Assembly: GCA_001939145.1 (NCBI GenBank)
Contig: LSRX01000428.1
Location: forward strand, 253,534-317,533
Reading direction: 5' to 3'
DNA from: Symbiodinium microadriaticum
Taxonomy: Eukaryota; Sar; Dinophyceae; Suessiales; Symbiodiniaceae
DNA: 64,000 nucleotides
Shown: positions 23,539 through 34,190 of the stretch, in pieces
Numbering within the stretch: position 1 is the stretch's first letter
How the letters are laid out: every line of letters starts with the position of its first letter
Notes under the pieces: generated by a model
What the model saw: only the letters and a program-made list of their open reading frames with translations
What the model was told of the DNA's origin: nothing
Databases searched by the model: none
Translations under genes and position numbers: made by a program

Positions 23539-23735
23539 CTCGTAGTAGCAGGAGTAGTAGTAGTCGTCGTCGTAGTCGTAGTCGTGGTAGCAGCAGCAGC
23601 AGCAGTTGGCGTTGCTGTTGCTGTTGTTGTTGTTGCTGTTGTCATACTAGCAACGGAAGTGGTGGCAACAGGACTACTTGTAGCAGCACAAGCAGCAGGG
23701 GCAGTTGTTGTTGTTGCTGCTGCTGAATTGTGCTC
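23310..23735. repeat. composite trinucleotide repeat block (AGC/AGT/AGA)
   Basis: About 420 bases of AGC, AGT and AGA triplets run with interruptions, including long AGT runs at 23390-23430 and 23487-23535. Open frames here would give poly-Ser, poly-Val or poly-Leu and are artefacts of the repeat. The period stays at three across interruptions, including the change of core triplet. Confidence 0.9.
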
Positions 23736-23864
23736 GTGGTTTCCGCTGTAGTTGTAGCTGCATGCAGGTGGCGGTTTGCTCCATGCTCTTGTTTCTACTG
23801 CTGCTCTCATCGTGGTCCTGGCTATGTGCTCGGACAGAACTGAGCGGCCAAGCTTCAATGTCAA

Positions 23865-26800
23865 GTTCTTGAGCTTAAGCAATCGCTGGGAAAGCCTTTA
23901 CTGCTTGCCTTCTGACTTTTGCAAATAGCAGGATCTCCGTTCCGAACAGCCTGAACTTTTTCTGTGGCATAGTGAGTTGCGCCCTCCAGCTTCGTCGCGC
24001 TACTCGTCATCATCACTTTCAATGACACGCCGCTTCCGGCTTCCAGAGCCTGTGGCATCTCTTCTCAACTTGCCTTAGCTGTGGCTGTGAGTGACAGCGG
24101 TGTTGGCTAGCTTCGATCAAACCTTCTTCACGAAGCGGAGCTCAAGGGAGCGAACAGGTTTCCCTCTCCAGCTAAACCTGTTGTATCCTGTTATTACTGG
24201 GCAACACCGAGCACGTGTCTGGTCGTGTGTGTGGCTGTGTGTGTGGTGTGTGTGTGTGTGTGCGTGTGCATGCACGCGTCTAGGCACAGCACCTCGAGGG
24301 TCCTCCAGCTACTACAGCGACTGGCAGCCACTCTGAGCCATTATAGGGGGGCTGAAACAGCACGTCTGATACGCTCCACATTTGCAGATGGAGTCGGGGG
24401 GCACTGAATTCGCACCGGAACTTCTGTGAAGCTGAAGTCGGGGGCACGCACCTGACCACGCCAGATGTTCGGCTGCATTGAACAACTCACCCTCACCATC
24501 TTTCAAATCAACTTGACTTGCGACGTTCTTACATGAAGGGTTCGGTCCGACCTGCACAAGACGTTGCAAGCATCTAACCATATCTAGTCCAGCGTGCGCC
24601 GTTTTGCGTTATGGCTCAGATTTCCTCTGTGGACGGTCGAAGCAACATGAGACCCTGCAGGACATGTAGGACATGATGCCATTGCTGCCCATGAGATATA
24701 GCCCAGTATAGCCGACCTCTGCATTCCTGATTTCCACGAACTGGTCCCGGCCGGCGAAGCTAAACGACTCGAGACTGCCCCGCCTCAGGAGGGTCAACCG
24801 TGAACTACAGCCAGCACGGCGATGCGGCGATGTGGTCGAAACACCCAATAACACAGAAGCCAGCCTGCAAGAAACTGCGACATGTGTCAATAGACACTCA
24901 TCTGTTGAAGTTACGGGAAGCATGTGGACTTCTTCCATTCGAGCACATGCCAGAACCTCTCATGCTCAACACTCGGCACCCCGTTGGATATGAGACTCCA
25001 TGTTAGGGAGAAAGCTTTTGAAACAGTGACGTAATGTTCACAGCCTGTCGCACAACCGCACCCTGCCGCAGAACACTGCTGGCCACGCGTCTTGCAGCTG
25101 AGTGGTGCCCAAGCAGCACTCCCAAACCAGCCAAAGGGCGAAACCCGAAAAGCCCCAAGGCGCGATCTTGCAGAGCCTCTGAAACAATGGCCGAGTGTCA
25201 CATCAACTTCCCACATGCGTGGAAGCTTGGACATCTCCTTGGACCAGGCCTCCGGAGCACTCACTAGAAGTGCAAGAAGTCCTTCCGGCTCACGAGAGTC
25301 ACGAGAGGGAAAGCAAGTGTTGGTGGACAACACCAGACAGTAAACCAGCTCCTCCCAAGTGAACGTCGGACAGCCCAGTTCACATCGCCCAAGAGTCACT
25401 GCAGGCCTTGTGGAAGTTCTGAAGTAGAAGTTCCTCCTCTTCTGCGGACACGCTGGCACCCATGTCCTGCAGGACCTGCAGGTCAACTTCAGGATCAAAC
25501 CATCGCTTGAGCATGCTTTCTCAAGCTGTCAAAACACCAAGGTCTCAGATTCCACTTGTGAGAAACAGGGTCCCCCATGCACATGCAGAAAGTGATAGCG
25601 ATAGGGTTCATGCCAGAACGTAGGCACCTCCGTCAGGCACTCGCCCAGGATCGATGCCATTGCAGGGGTCTTGATCGTTGGAAGTTCTTCTCGGTCTTCT
25701 GCTTCCTCGTCCTTTACCTCTAGCACTATTGCATCCTCCGCATGTGGGGATGCCGGGCTGGACACAGGCGCCAGCGCCATGGCAAGCAAGGACAGCCCTC
25801 TCCTTCCCGGGGTGGCTGGAGATTCTGCTGCTTTGCACGGCGGAGGACTGCGAAGACTTTGTGCTGCGGCAGCAGTAGTTGTGGTGTACAGGTGTCGGTT
25901 CTCGGCTCAATTGGCGTTACGTCCGCTCGTCACAGGTCCACAGCACACTTTGGCTGGAGCTGCGAGAATACGCTGCCAAAGAGATTCTTCATCGTTGCAA
26001 CACGGGGGGGGGGGGGTGAACGATCCGAAAGCCCCAAGTCACGTGAAGCTCTGCAACGTGCTGCTTATTGCCCCGACGCTGCACTGAGGTTCTTTTCGCA
26101 CCAAGCTCATTGCCTGCAAAAAATAGACATGCCAGGATGGCGAAGAGAACAATTCTTTAAGCCACAAACACAAATGACCTGAGTGCTGGTTGACTATCCA
26201 GAAAGCCTCACTATCTGCAGCCAACCCTGTCCCCATCGCAGAGAACGCTACTTTACTCGTTTCCTCCTGGCCCGAGAGCACTACAGCACAAATCCTGCAC
26301 CAGCATGCTTTTTTCCACAGTGCCTGCGCGAATCCCGGGTGCAAGATCGGAAATGCTCTGGTTCTCAAACTACCAGAGAAGCAAAAATCCGAATACGAGC
26401 CGGGCACCTGTGCACTTGCGCACATCTCCCGTAGGACATGAGAGCTACTTTGGCAATGGGATGCTGCACAGCATCCTAAAGAATGCGGGCCAACTGCCGC
26501 TGCCCCAATGATCACATTCTTTTGCTTGGTTGCACATATACTTGCTGACTGCTCTTACCTTTGTGTGGATCCGCACGTAAGTCACACACCTCGAATCGAA
26601 ACGTCCTGCCCTTGTTCCCACTGCTGCATAGTTTTGCACGGGTAGGTTTGGAACTTGATGCATCGACCTCCCGATTGCTTTCAGCGCTTAGTATGAGGTG
26701 GCTTCAGTCCACGCTCACGGACACCGGCGCTGGCCTTTGGATGAGGAGACTTCCGTGTGTTTGGCAAGTGCTGCAGCATCTTGCAGTGAGGCCGCGGCTT

Positions 26801-28560
26801 GCTCTCTGTTTCTTCCGCGTTGGACTCCTCCCCAACCGTGGCTTCAACAGCAAGGAGAGGCTTTGGAAACACAAGGTCTGTCCTGAGAGAAGACCCGCTG
26901 ATGATCCTGGGCCAGCTCAGAACACTTTCGGCTTCAGGGTGCTGTCTTCACTTATCCATGCGAGGAGTCAGGAGTCCTTCATAATGTCGAGAACAAATCC
27001 AAGCTGGCGTTGTCTCTGGGCGTTGGTGTAGAGGCTGGCATGGGTCAGAGCACCAAGACTGCTCATTGACCAACTTAAACGGATCCAGGCCAGGCCCACT
27101 CCAGCACCTGATCCTTCGACAGACCCCGAGCCATGTCCTCCTCTGTCAAGTGACGGCCTGCAGATGCTCTCAGGAGATCCCGCTGCAAGGCTCCGAACGA
27201 AAACCTCCATTCGGTGCTGCAGCAATGATGAGGGAGTTGAAGGCTTCTTCCTCAGCTTCTCTGTAAATTCGTCAGCAAAAGGCGGAGACCCCTGAGATCA
27301 CCTCGTTGAGGACTGACAAACACAACACTTAGAATTCTGCCCGTGGGTATCTGAGTTCCGCCACGCCCATTTCTGTTCCCTCCGTGGCGAGCTGTACAGC
27401 CGACGTTTCTTTGAAGTTCCAGAAGCCATCCTGAAAGCAACTGGGGGAGGGCACAAATTGCATGTGTAAGATAGGCCCAGCAGGAAAAACATGCATGTAT
27501 GTCATGCAGTAGCTTCACCGCGCCAGTAGCTGAAAAAGCTCGCGTTCCAGCCTTGTCCTGATCGAAATGGAGGAAGAGCTCCTTGCTTCCAGAGCTGTGC
27601 TGCCGCACTTACACTTCAAGTGTGCATGGTCCTCCGCCAGCTTGAGTGTCTCATTGGTTTTTGTCACATTCGCCCACAGGTCCTGTGATGCTTCACGCTG
27701 CGCAGAGACTCCACCCATGCCAAAGACCTCTTCCAGAAGCCTACAATCCAAAGCAAATTCTGGCATGACTCCCTGCCTGCGCAGTGTTGCCTGCACCAAT
27801 CTGGATCAACGGCGCCTGAAATATCTCGCCGACCAGGCCCGACCAAGCAAATGCCAGACAAGCCCCCCGGCCTGGATCAGGTCTGGGTTGTTCTGGTAAA
27901 GCGACCAGATATCGTCTTCTGAGCCTGGGGGTGCATGGTGGCCCCAGCCAGAGTTGGTACAGTCATGTGGGCCATTCTGCTCGACTCGCTCGCCTGCGAC
28001 GCTGCTGTCGTGGCCTTCTTGCAGGGCCTTCAGCAAGGCCTGCTTGCAGCCCTACTCAATGTGTGAATCAGGCTCGCGTTTGGGCAATGCCATGCTCTAC
28101 GGATCCTCGGCCAAGGCTGTCTCACTCCCGGCTTTTGCCAACGCATCGTCCTGGCAAGAGGGTGGGAATCTTCCGCCCGAACAGGATCTGCCCCGGATAT
28201 CGAGGAGCCACTATGCAGCTGTCCGAAATGTCGACGCTACGCAGGTTCTGCATGCCGTCAAACCTTGGCTGGCCCAAGCTGCGCAAGACTCACACACACT
28301 TACTTGTAGGATCCTGTAGGTGCCATGGAAACACTGTCGAGCTCCCTACGTGACTGTTGCAGCGCCATCCAATGCAGAGGCCTTCGTTTCGTGTGTCAGA
28401 CTTCCACTCGGTGTGATTCAGATGATTCTGATGGCACTCACGTTTTGCAAGGGTCAAAGTGGGATCCGTGCGTACCTTTCGATGACCAGGGCTTAGGGAC
28501 TAGGGCCTGCGGCAGAGACCTTCTCAACGAGGCCCGTCAAAACATCGCATCTGACTGAGA
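23865..28560 (-). CDS. large multi-exon gene, unrecognised family
   Basis: Minus-strand exons in changing frames include, in transcript order: CDVLTGLVEKVSAAG (~28540); HRKVRTDPTLTLAK before GTGAGT (~28480); QPRFDGMQNLRSVDIS and PGQILFGRKIPTLLPG (~28310-28150); EDDIWSLYQNNPDLIQAGGL (~28020-27830); EFALDCRLLEEVFGMGG and QDLWANVTKTNETLKLAEDH (~27790-27600); HASLYTNAQRQRQLGFVLDI (~27060); PLLAVEATVGEESNAEETES (~26870); AEDAIVLEVKDEEAEDREEL (~25750); RWFDPEVDLQVLQDMGAS then EEEELLLQNFHKACSD (~25515-25390); TWEELVYCLVLSTNTCFPS (~25370); FAGRDQFVEIRNAEVGYTGL (~24770); QVDLKDGEGELFNAAEHLAW (~24500); TKLEGATHYATEKVQAVRNG (~24030). It may be one very long protein or two. No domain is identified; acidic helical segments dominate. 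Exon ends are mostly unset. Confidence 0.55.
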
Positions 28561-28571
28561 TCCTAATGGTT

Positions 28572-28874
28572 TTAAAGAAAAATGGATGCAAACCACGAGC
28601 GGTGCTGTGCCTTGAACTCGCTCTGCTCCATCCGGACACCCAGCTCTTTCATATCGTGACCCGCTGCGACCTGTGCCTCGAACAGTATTTGGGCTTGATA
28701 AAATGACCTTGCTTGAAGAACTGGCAGACCCGTGCCATTGCCTGGATCAGCTTCAGGCTCGCTTTGGACCGCAGGGCCTAGAAGCCGTGCGCAGATGCAT
28801 GGCAAACTGTCGTGCGATGACACAGAATCTGGCGAATCAGAATCAATCTTTGGATTCTTTGGAAGCCATGGCAT
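28572..28874 (-). CDS. possible upstream exon of the 23.9-28.6 kb gene
   Basis: A minus-strand frame of up to 100 codons contains FYQAQILFEAQVAAGHDMKE and EQSEFKAQHRSW and ends at TAA (28572-28574). It looks coding in its second half (28572-28715). The first half overlaps a convincing plus-strand frame (28700-28880), so only one of the two is probably real over the overlap. If true, this is either the last exon of another minus-strand gene or an upstream exon spliced before the stop. Confidence 0.3.
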   Translation of the reverse strand: MPWLPKNPKIDSDSPDSVSSHDSLPCICARLLGPAVQSEPEADPGNGTGLPVLQARSFYQAQILFEAQVAAGHDMKELGVRMEQSEFKAQHRSWFASIFL

Positions 28875-29330
28875 ATAGGTGAGGCAAGAAGTGGCTCGGC
28901 GCTAGCCCGAGCTTCTGTAGGCCTGTCTGTAGGTGAGACCTGAACCGTCCACGCCGGTACCATTTTATTTCATGTTGTTCTTGCCACATGCCTCCCCAAC
29001 TGGGCCGCACAGTGGCCAGTCTCGAGAAACGCGTTTCAATGTCCGGTTGCGCAAGACTGTGCAATAAATCTGGGGGCCGCGAGGATGCTATGTGCCCGCG
29101 TGCCCGGAAATTTCTTCTGAACTTCTTCAAAACATCATCTGGCCAAATGACCCCCTCGTTGCAAACCTCCATGAATTCAACGATGCGCCTGCAACTGAAC
29201 TACAAGATCTACAAGCAGCGTCTGCTGGGCACTTCGAGCAGCCAGCCGGAAGTTCCGATGAGGACGCTGGCCGGGAGACAAGCCTGCCCCACGCGAGATG
29301 AGGCCGAAGTGTGGGCTTGGGTCCAGTCCA
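28700..29330 (+). CDS. possible plus-strand exons, perhaps part of a mobile element
   Basis: A plus-strand frame beginning at an ATG (28702-28704) reads MTLLEELADPCHCLDQLQAR and continues with coding-like composition to about 28880, where GGTGAGGC could be a donor. A second plus-strand frame at 29092-29301 contains EISSELLQNIIWPNDPLVAN and GRETSLPHAR. A third overlapping frame (to ~29520) contains EIILPKHLLLGGAWIAEPEK and then becomes Pro/Thr-rich. The block directly abuts the left edge of the glycosyltransferase duplication. These may be remnants of a retroelement or an independent gene; the frame changes without clear splice sites are consistent with decay. Confidence 0.3.
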
Positions 29331-30702
29331 GTCCAGCACCCGAAATCATCTTGCCCAAGCACCTTCTCCTCGGTGGCGCGTGGATCGCGGAGCCGGAAAA
29401 AGCAACCTCACAGTGCAACGCAACGGCTGCAAGCCATTCGGCAGTACCCACTCTGCACCAGGCCCCGAGCAATCAACCACTACCAAGACCGACACCGGAA
29501 ACAGCGGCACCATCATTGCTATGACGACGACACAAGTAAGTACGAGTACACCAACAGCGACATCGACTACCGCGGCCCCGACTGCGATCACTCGGACATT
29601 ACTCTGATACCTCCGATAGCTTGCCAATACTGTTGTTGCTCGTGCACCTCACTACCCGTTAAAGGCTGGAGGTTCCGCATCTCCGGCAAACAGGGTGCAG
29701 CAGGCAAAGCGACAGTGGTCCAAGAGCTGGACAGCGAGTTGCGCGACCACCGGGGACAACGCAGCCTTGCCAGCATAGCGAGCCCGTGCAGACAGCATGT
29801 GCCTGTCCAACGATTGGGCAGCCGACGGCCATAAGCCAGGGCCCCAGTCTTCGACGAAGGCCCGGGCGACATCCTGGCGATACGTTCTGCTAAGATCTCC
29901 ACCAACAATCCCAAAAGACAGCACTGCAGCCCAGCACTGTGGTTTCCTTTGTCCCAGAGTCCCAGAGGAAGGGGCTGGCACGCAGCTTTGCAATGGATGC
30001 GGCATGCCCCTCACAAGGTAAAAGACTCTTGCGGTGGCGTCAACAAGCCGTCAACGCCCCAGCATTAAGAGTCCTCTCTTGCGCATGTTGCTCACTTTGG
30101 AGTCTTCGAAATGACCATGCGCCGTCGTCACTTCGCAGCGTAGGTCTGTTCTCAGGATGATAAGTGAATATTCGAATTTGGAGCAGGCCTGTGGCCGAAA
30201 TTCTGTACATCAGCGGTCCTGCTGAAACGACAGTCACTGTGCTACTCAACTGGTTCAATGTGTGCCACTCAAGATGCAAAACATGCAAGCACGCCCCGTC
30301 TCTAGATCAACGGGACGGCAAGGCTTATACTAATTACGTCTCCGCGACTCTGCACGTGCGCGTCCACAAGACTAATCTGTGACGGCCTGTAAAGCAAGCC
30401 CGCGATCAAGCACCACCAAGCTTGCTGCTGCGAAGTGCTCCTGAATTCGCCACCTGGAGTATGAGATCTGTAGCTCGCCGGACACCACCTTGGCGAGACT
30501 GCAACATAGATCTACACAGGAGTCGTGTCGGCATTTTATGCCTGGAAGTTGCCTCTAGCTCGGACGGTCTCGGAGAAGGCGCTTACAACAGAGCGGCACC
30601 GCATGCGAGCCATATTACCGCCCTTCAGTGCGTGGTCCTCCTATACCCTTCCGCCTTCCGCAGAAAACCCAGCTGTCGTCTGAGCTAATTAGAACACCCG
30701 TT

Positions 30703-32527
30703 CTAGCCGGATGTGCTGTTCATTTCCGAACTCTCATGTCCTGAATTGGCCAAGGCACCTGCAGACTGCATCTTCGAAGAGCATTCGTTCGCTTTGGTCT
30801 TGAACTCCGGGTTCCCGTGGACCTCTTGGAGAGCTGCCGCGACGTCGCATCGGTACTTGGCAGCCACCTGTGATGCCTCGCTCAGATCGCACATAGGTCG
30901 CTCGATTTGCAGGCCGACACCAAGCTGGACAGCCTTCTGAGCATTGACAGGCTGATCTGCAAATCCTGGGCAAACAACAACCGGAGAGCCTGTGCTCAGG
31001 GATTCCATGAAGCTGTTTTGGCCTCCATGCGTCAGGAACAAGTCCACGCCCTCCTTTAAGATGTCAACTTGTGGCATGACCGGCAAGCATGCAGCGTTCG
31101 CCGGAGCCACGAGGTTCTCAAGTGCATCTGGTTGTGGTCCCAAAGAGACCAACAGCAGCGGACCGGCATCAGCGCTGTCTGTGCCGAAGGCATCGAAAAG
31201 CCCACCCCAGGCGGCTTGGCAAAGCTCCTTGCCGGTCAAGCCCTGAAAAACTCCATCGACGGACCTTGGCTATTCCTCAGACCCCCTCACAAAACCCCTT
31301 GTCGCTCTCTGCCCATGTTTACGAAACAAGAACATACAAGAACCACAAGACGGTGTGCAGCCGGGTGGCATGTGGTTGGCCCAGCCAACTTCCGGGCTGT
31401 CTCCTGTAATGACCGTTCCCATGCTCGCAAAAATCACCTTTCGACCCGCTTCGCGGGCCTTGCGAATCAAGGCTACGGGATCGATGGGGGCAGTTTCTGC
31501 AAGCGGCGCAAGGCCCTGGGCAGACTCGGCCTCTTTCTGGAACTTGTGCCCTGCTGCTCGCTTGGCTCCGGCCTTGTCGAGCAGCGGCCCGACGAAGACA
31601 AACTCCGTTTGCGCTTCTTCGTAGATCTTCTCCAACTCTGGGGACAAGGGATCCGCCAGGAAGTCCACTGTGGTGACCAGGGTCAGAGCCGATTGCTTTG
31701 CAACCACCGACATTCCGACTGGTGCCATTTCCTCATCGAGCTCGATCTCTAAGCCATATTTGGCCCGCAAGCGATCAACAGCTTCAAGCAAAGGTTGATA
31801 GGCACGGCGCTCCTGGGTCAAGGGATGTCAAAGGCAAACATGTTCCGGAGCAGGCTTTTCCTCTAGAAATCCTAGACATGCTCCAGCCTTATGCCAGTAG
31901 CCTTTTGGCACAGCGCTCCTTCAAGCACCGCTCAGTGGTGTAGCCCATCTTCTCCATCCATTCCAAAGTCGCCGAGCGCAGGCTTCCCGGCCCAGCTGTT
32001 GTCATGATACCGACGCATGGTATGCCAAGAATCTGCGCAGCCCAACAGGCCTCCTTGTTCATCAGAGGGCAAATGACTACCACATCCACGCCGACTTTTT
32101 CAAGCCAGCGTAGAATGCCAGGCAGCATCATCTCCTGCATAATTTCCCGGATCTTGAACATCGCGACAAACAGAGGGTCCTCTTCCAAGCCATACTCCTT
32201 CTGAAGGTCCGACAAGCACCCGAAGATGTCAACGTTTCTGCCCTCATACATCTCGGGCAATGCTTCGATCTCCGAGTGGAAGGTGGCCCCCGTGTCCTCA
32301 ATGGCATCCTTCATCTGCTCCCGGCAGAGGTAGTGGACTTCCTGGCCTTCCTCTACCAAAGTACGTGCGACGGGTAGGGATGGGTTGATGTGGCCCGAGG
32401 CCATGGGAAAGATGAAGCCAAACTTTCGTGCAGGGGTGACCATCCTGAGAGCTGCGCTACGAGGACCGACGTAAGTCCTACAGGTCGTCCTGAGCTTTCC
32501 TCTGAGAGCCGAAACGCTCAGGCGCAC
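30703..32527 (-). CDS. GT1-type UDP-glycosyltransferase, copy 1 (three exons)
   Basis: Exons on the minus strand are 32527-31919, 31812-31381 and 31242-30703, joining in frame to at most 526 residues. The best ATG is at 32443 (498 residues); the upstream frame opens with GTG. The N-terminal domain carries GFIFPMASGHINPSLPVA, the GHxNP loop that holds the catalytic His in the GT1 superfamily. The C-terminal domain carries MPQVDILKEGVDLFLTHGGQ and a CPGFADQPVNAQKAV segment, the donor-nucleotide signature of YjiC/macrolide-type glycosyltransferases (HGG near residue 419, DQ near 443). The enzyme probably transfers sugar from a nucleotide sugar to a small lipophilic acceptor; substrate unknown. 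The first intron (31813-31918) is GA-AG and flanked by a direct repeat; the second (31243-31380) is GC-AG. No membrane anchor is seen. Confidence 0.92.
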
Positions 32528-32639
32528 AAAAACTCAAGTTTCACAAACTCTTGAAGACTCTCTGGACCAAACATCAGCAGAACATGAAGTCTTTGAGAAA
32601 GCGGAATGACCTAGCCTCGTGTGCCTTGCGCCATGATCC

Positions 32640-32873
32640 TCAATGAAGGCTTGCAGGGCTTGCAGGCCCAAAATCACACGCTGACCTTGCGTGGCGATTG
32701 TGCAACTCCACCAGCTTGATTGTCGCTGTGGTGTCAGGTGTTTGCTGCCCTATGAAGTGCACAGATCCATAATCGTGGCTTCTTCTCAGGCAGGCCAGGG
32801 CCTTGAACCAAGTTTTCCCAGCATGCTGGCGGATGTGTAGCAGAGGTGACGGCATGTCCAAGTCAGGCGTCAC
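32640..32873 (-). CDS. small open frame upstream of the glycosyltransferase, copy 1
   Basis: A 77-codon frame reads MPSPLLHIRQHAGKTWFKAL and then SHDYGSVHFIGQQTPDTTAT. It is preserved without change in the second duplication copy (37039-37272). A second frame upstream (33087-32863) reads FQPLAGEFKTVLAGFPSSLC. These may be 5-prime exons of the glycosyltransferase transcript or exons of a separate gene. Preservation is weak evidence because the whole flank is almost identical between copies. Confidence 0.25.
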   Translation of the reverse strand: MTPDLDMPSPLLHIRQHAGKTWFKALACLRRSHDYGSVHFIGQQTPDTTATIKLVELHNRHARSACDFGPASPASLH

Positions 32874-33343
32874 TACCTATCTTGATGACATTCGGTGATG
32901 CTTTCATGTCTGCAGTCCCTGTTGCTTTAGAACCATAGAACTGCACGAACGAAGCGCAAAGCGAACTCGGAAAGCCAGCAAGCACAGTTTTGAACTCTCC
33001 AGCAAGCGGTTGGAACCGCAGTGCAGACCACAATCGCTGCCGTCCAGCAATCTGCTCAAGGTGAAAGGAGCTGTAGACTTGTGCCATGCGATACGAAGGC
33101 CTCTTCTTGGCCTTGCTCGGTCATCTCCCAAGGCAACCCGAAGACGCACGAGCCTGCCCCAGCTGTGGAACGAATCTTGAACATCAGTCGTGCGACTCCG
33201 GAGGTCTACAGATTCGCGTTGGTGGTAAGCAGTCTCGCTCTTGGCTGCCTCTTCGGAGGAGCGACTGTGTGTGTGTGTCCTTTTCTTATCCCGGCCAGTG
33301 CAAGGCGATCTCGATCTAGGCCCAAGCCCTCGACGTCGGGGGC

Positions 33344-34190
33344 ATGGCATCTTGGTTAACTCTCATCCCCGGGGACACTTTGGCTGTTTATTACAGTGAC
33401 GACAAAGTGTACCACGAGAGGCTGGCCCTGTGGCGACTTCAAGATGGTATTTGGTTCATCTTGACCCCCGACGACGATCTCGACCCAGAAGATCTCCGGT
33501 GTGCAGGAGGAGATGGTCCGATAAGAGCCAAGGTTAAGGATCGTCATTTCAAGCACTGGGGCCGGTTGGGAGGGCCTACCGACAGGGCTTCCAGGATCCA
33601 GCTTTGGACGACAAGTGGCCACCTTCGGAGATCCAGAATATGAAGGGCGTCAGGGCCGCTTCAAGTGACTTCTTGGGCGGCCTCCTGGTACCTCGCAGAC
33701 TTGCAGGTAAGCAAACCGACTTGGGATCCGCAGCCGTCCTGGCCAGTGAAGGTGTAGCGTCTCTCCCCGCAGCTTACCTGCACTCCCTGGTTCGAATCGC
33801 CCGTGCATCCCAAGGCAAGGTGTGGATTGCCACTGAGGGCCTAGCAGGGGTGATGCGAGGTCAGATTGTTGAGGTAGATGCGGCGCCAGATGTCCAGCTC
33901 GGCGACCACACCGGGCTAGTGTCACGGAACGGCTGTTGGCTTAAGGTGGAGCTCGTTGACCAGGGCGAGATCGAGGAGTTTCGGAAGAGAGAGAGATTTG
34001 TATCCGAGTGGTAAGGATCTTACACCCTCCGACGTGCCCGATGTGAAGGTTCATGAAGAACCGGGTGAGGACGATGGGAACGCCAGGACGTTGTATGTCG
34101 ATTATGATGAGCAAGGGCATCGATACAAATCCTGGCGAAAAGTATGTCAGGAAGGCACAGAATGCAACTTTTCCGATGCTCCACACGGTG
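33344..34190 (+). pseudogene. decayed retroelement gag-like fragment between the two duplication copies
   Basis: Three plus-strand frames follow each other with two frameshifts. The first (33344 to ~33590) contains WLTLIPGDTLAVYYSDDKVY and then a WF-x-LTP-DDDLDPEDLR segment. The second (~33590-33990) contains SQGKVWIATEGLAGVMRGQI and DQGEIEEFRKRER. The third (~33985-34160) contains DLYPSGKDLTPSDVPDVKV and ARTLYVDYDEQGHRYKSW. The second shift falls at the GA repeat near 33985-33992. This domain order resembles, from memory, the N-terminal region of abundant dinoflagellate retroelement polyproteins. Reverse transcriptase and integrase are absent, and the fragment stops where duplication copy 2 begins (~34189). 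It lies in the 1.1 kb that is not duplicated. Confidence 0.6.

Larger units (their letters stand above)
29787..33049. repeat. segmental duplication, copy 1
   Basis: This block is repeated in direct orientation at 34189-37448, about 4.4 kb to the right (offset 4402 at the left end, 4399 over most of the length after two small indels). It holds one complete glycosyltransferase gene plus flanks. Similarity starts at the word GTGCAGACAGCA and ends near GCAGTGC-GACCAC-TCGCTGCCGTCC. Differences are frequent in the first ~900 bases and rare over the gene and its 5-prime flank. Confidence 0.95.

Noticed and set aside
23233-23882. Long poly-Leu, poly-Ser, poly-Thr and poly-Val frames
   Set aside because: All are products of the AGC/AGT triplet array with no conserved segment.
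31069-31752. 227-codon plus-strand open frame, duplicated at 35468-36151
   Set aside because: It is antisense to glycosyltransferase exons and crosses an intron. It is repeated only because the whole locus is duplicated.
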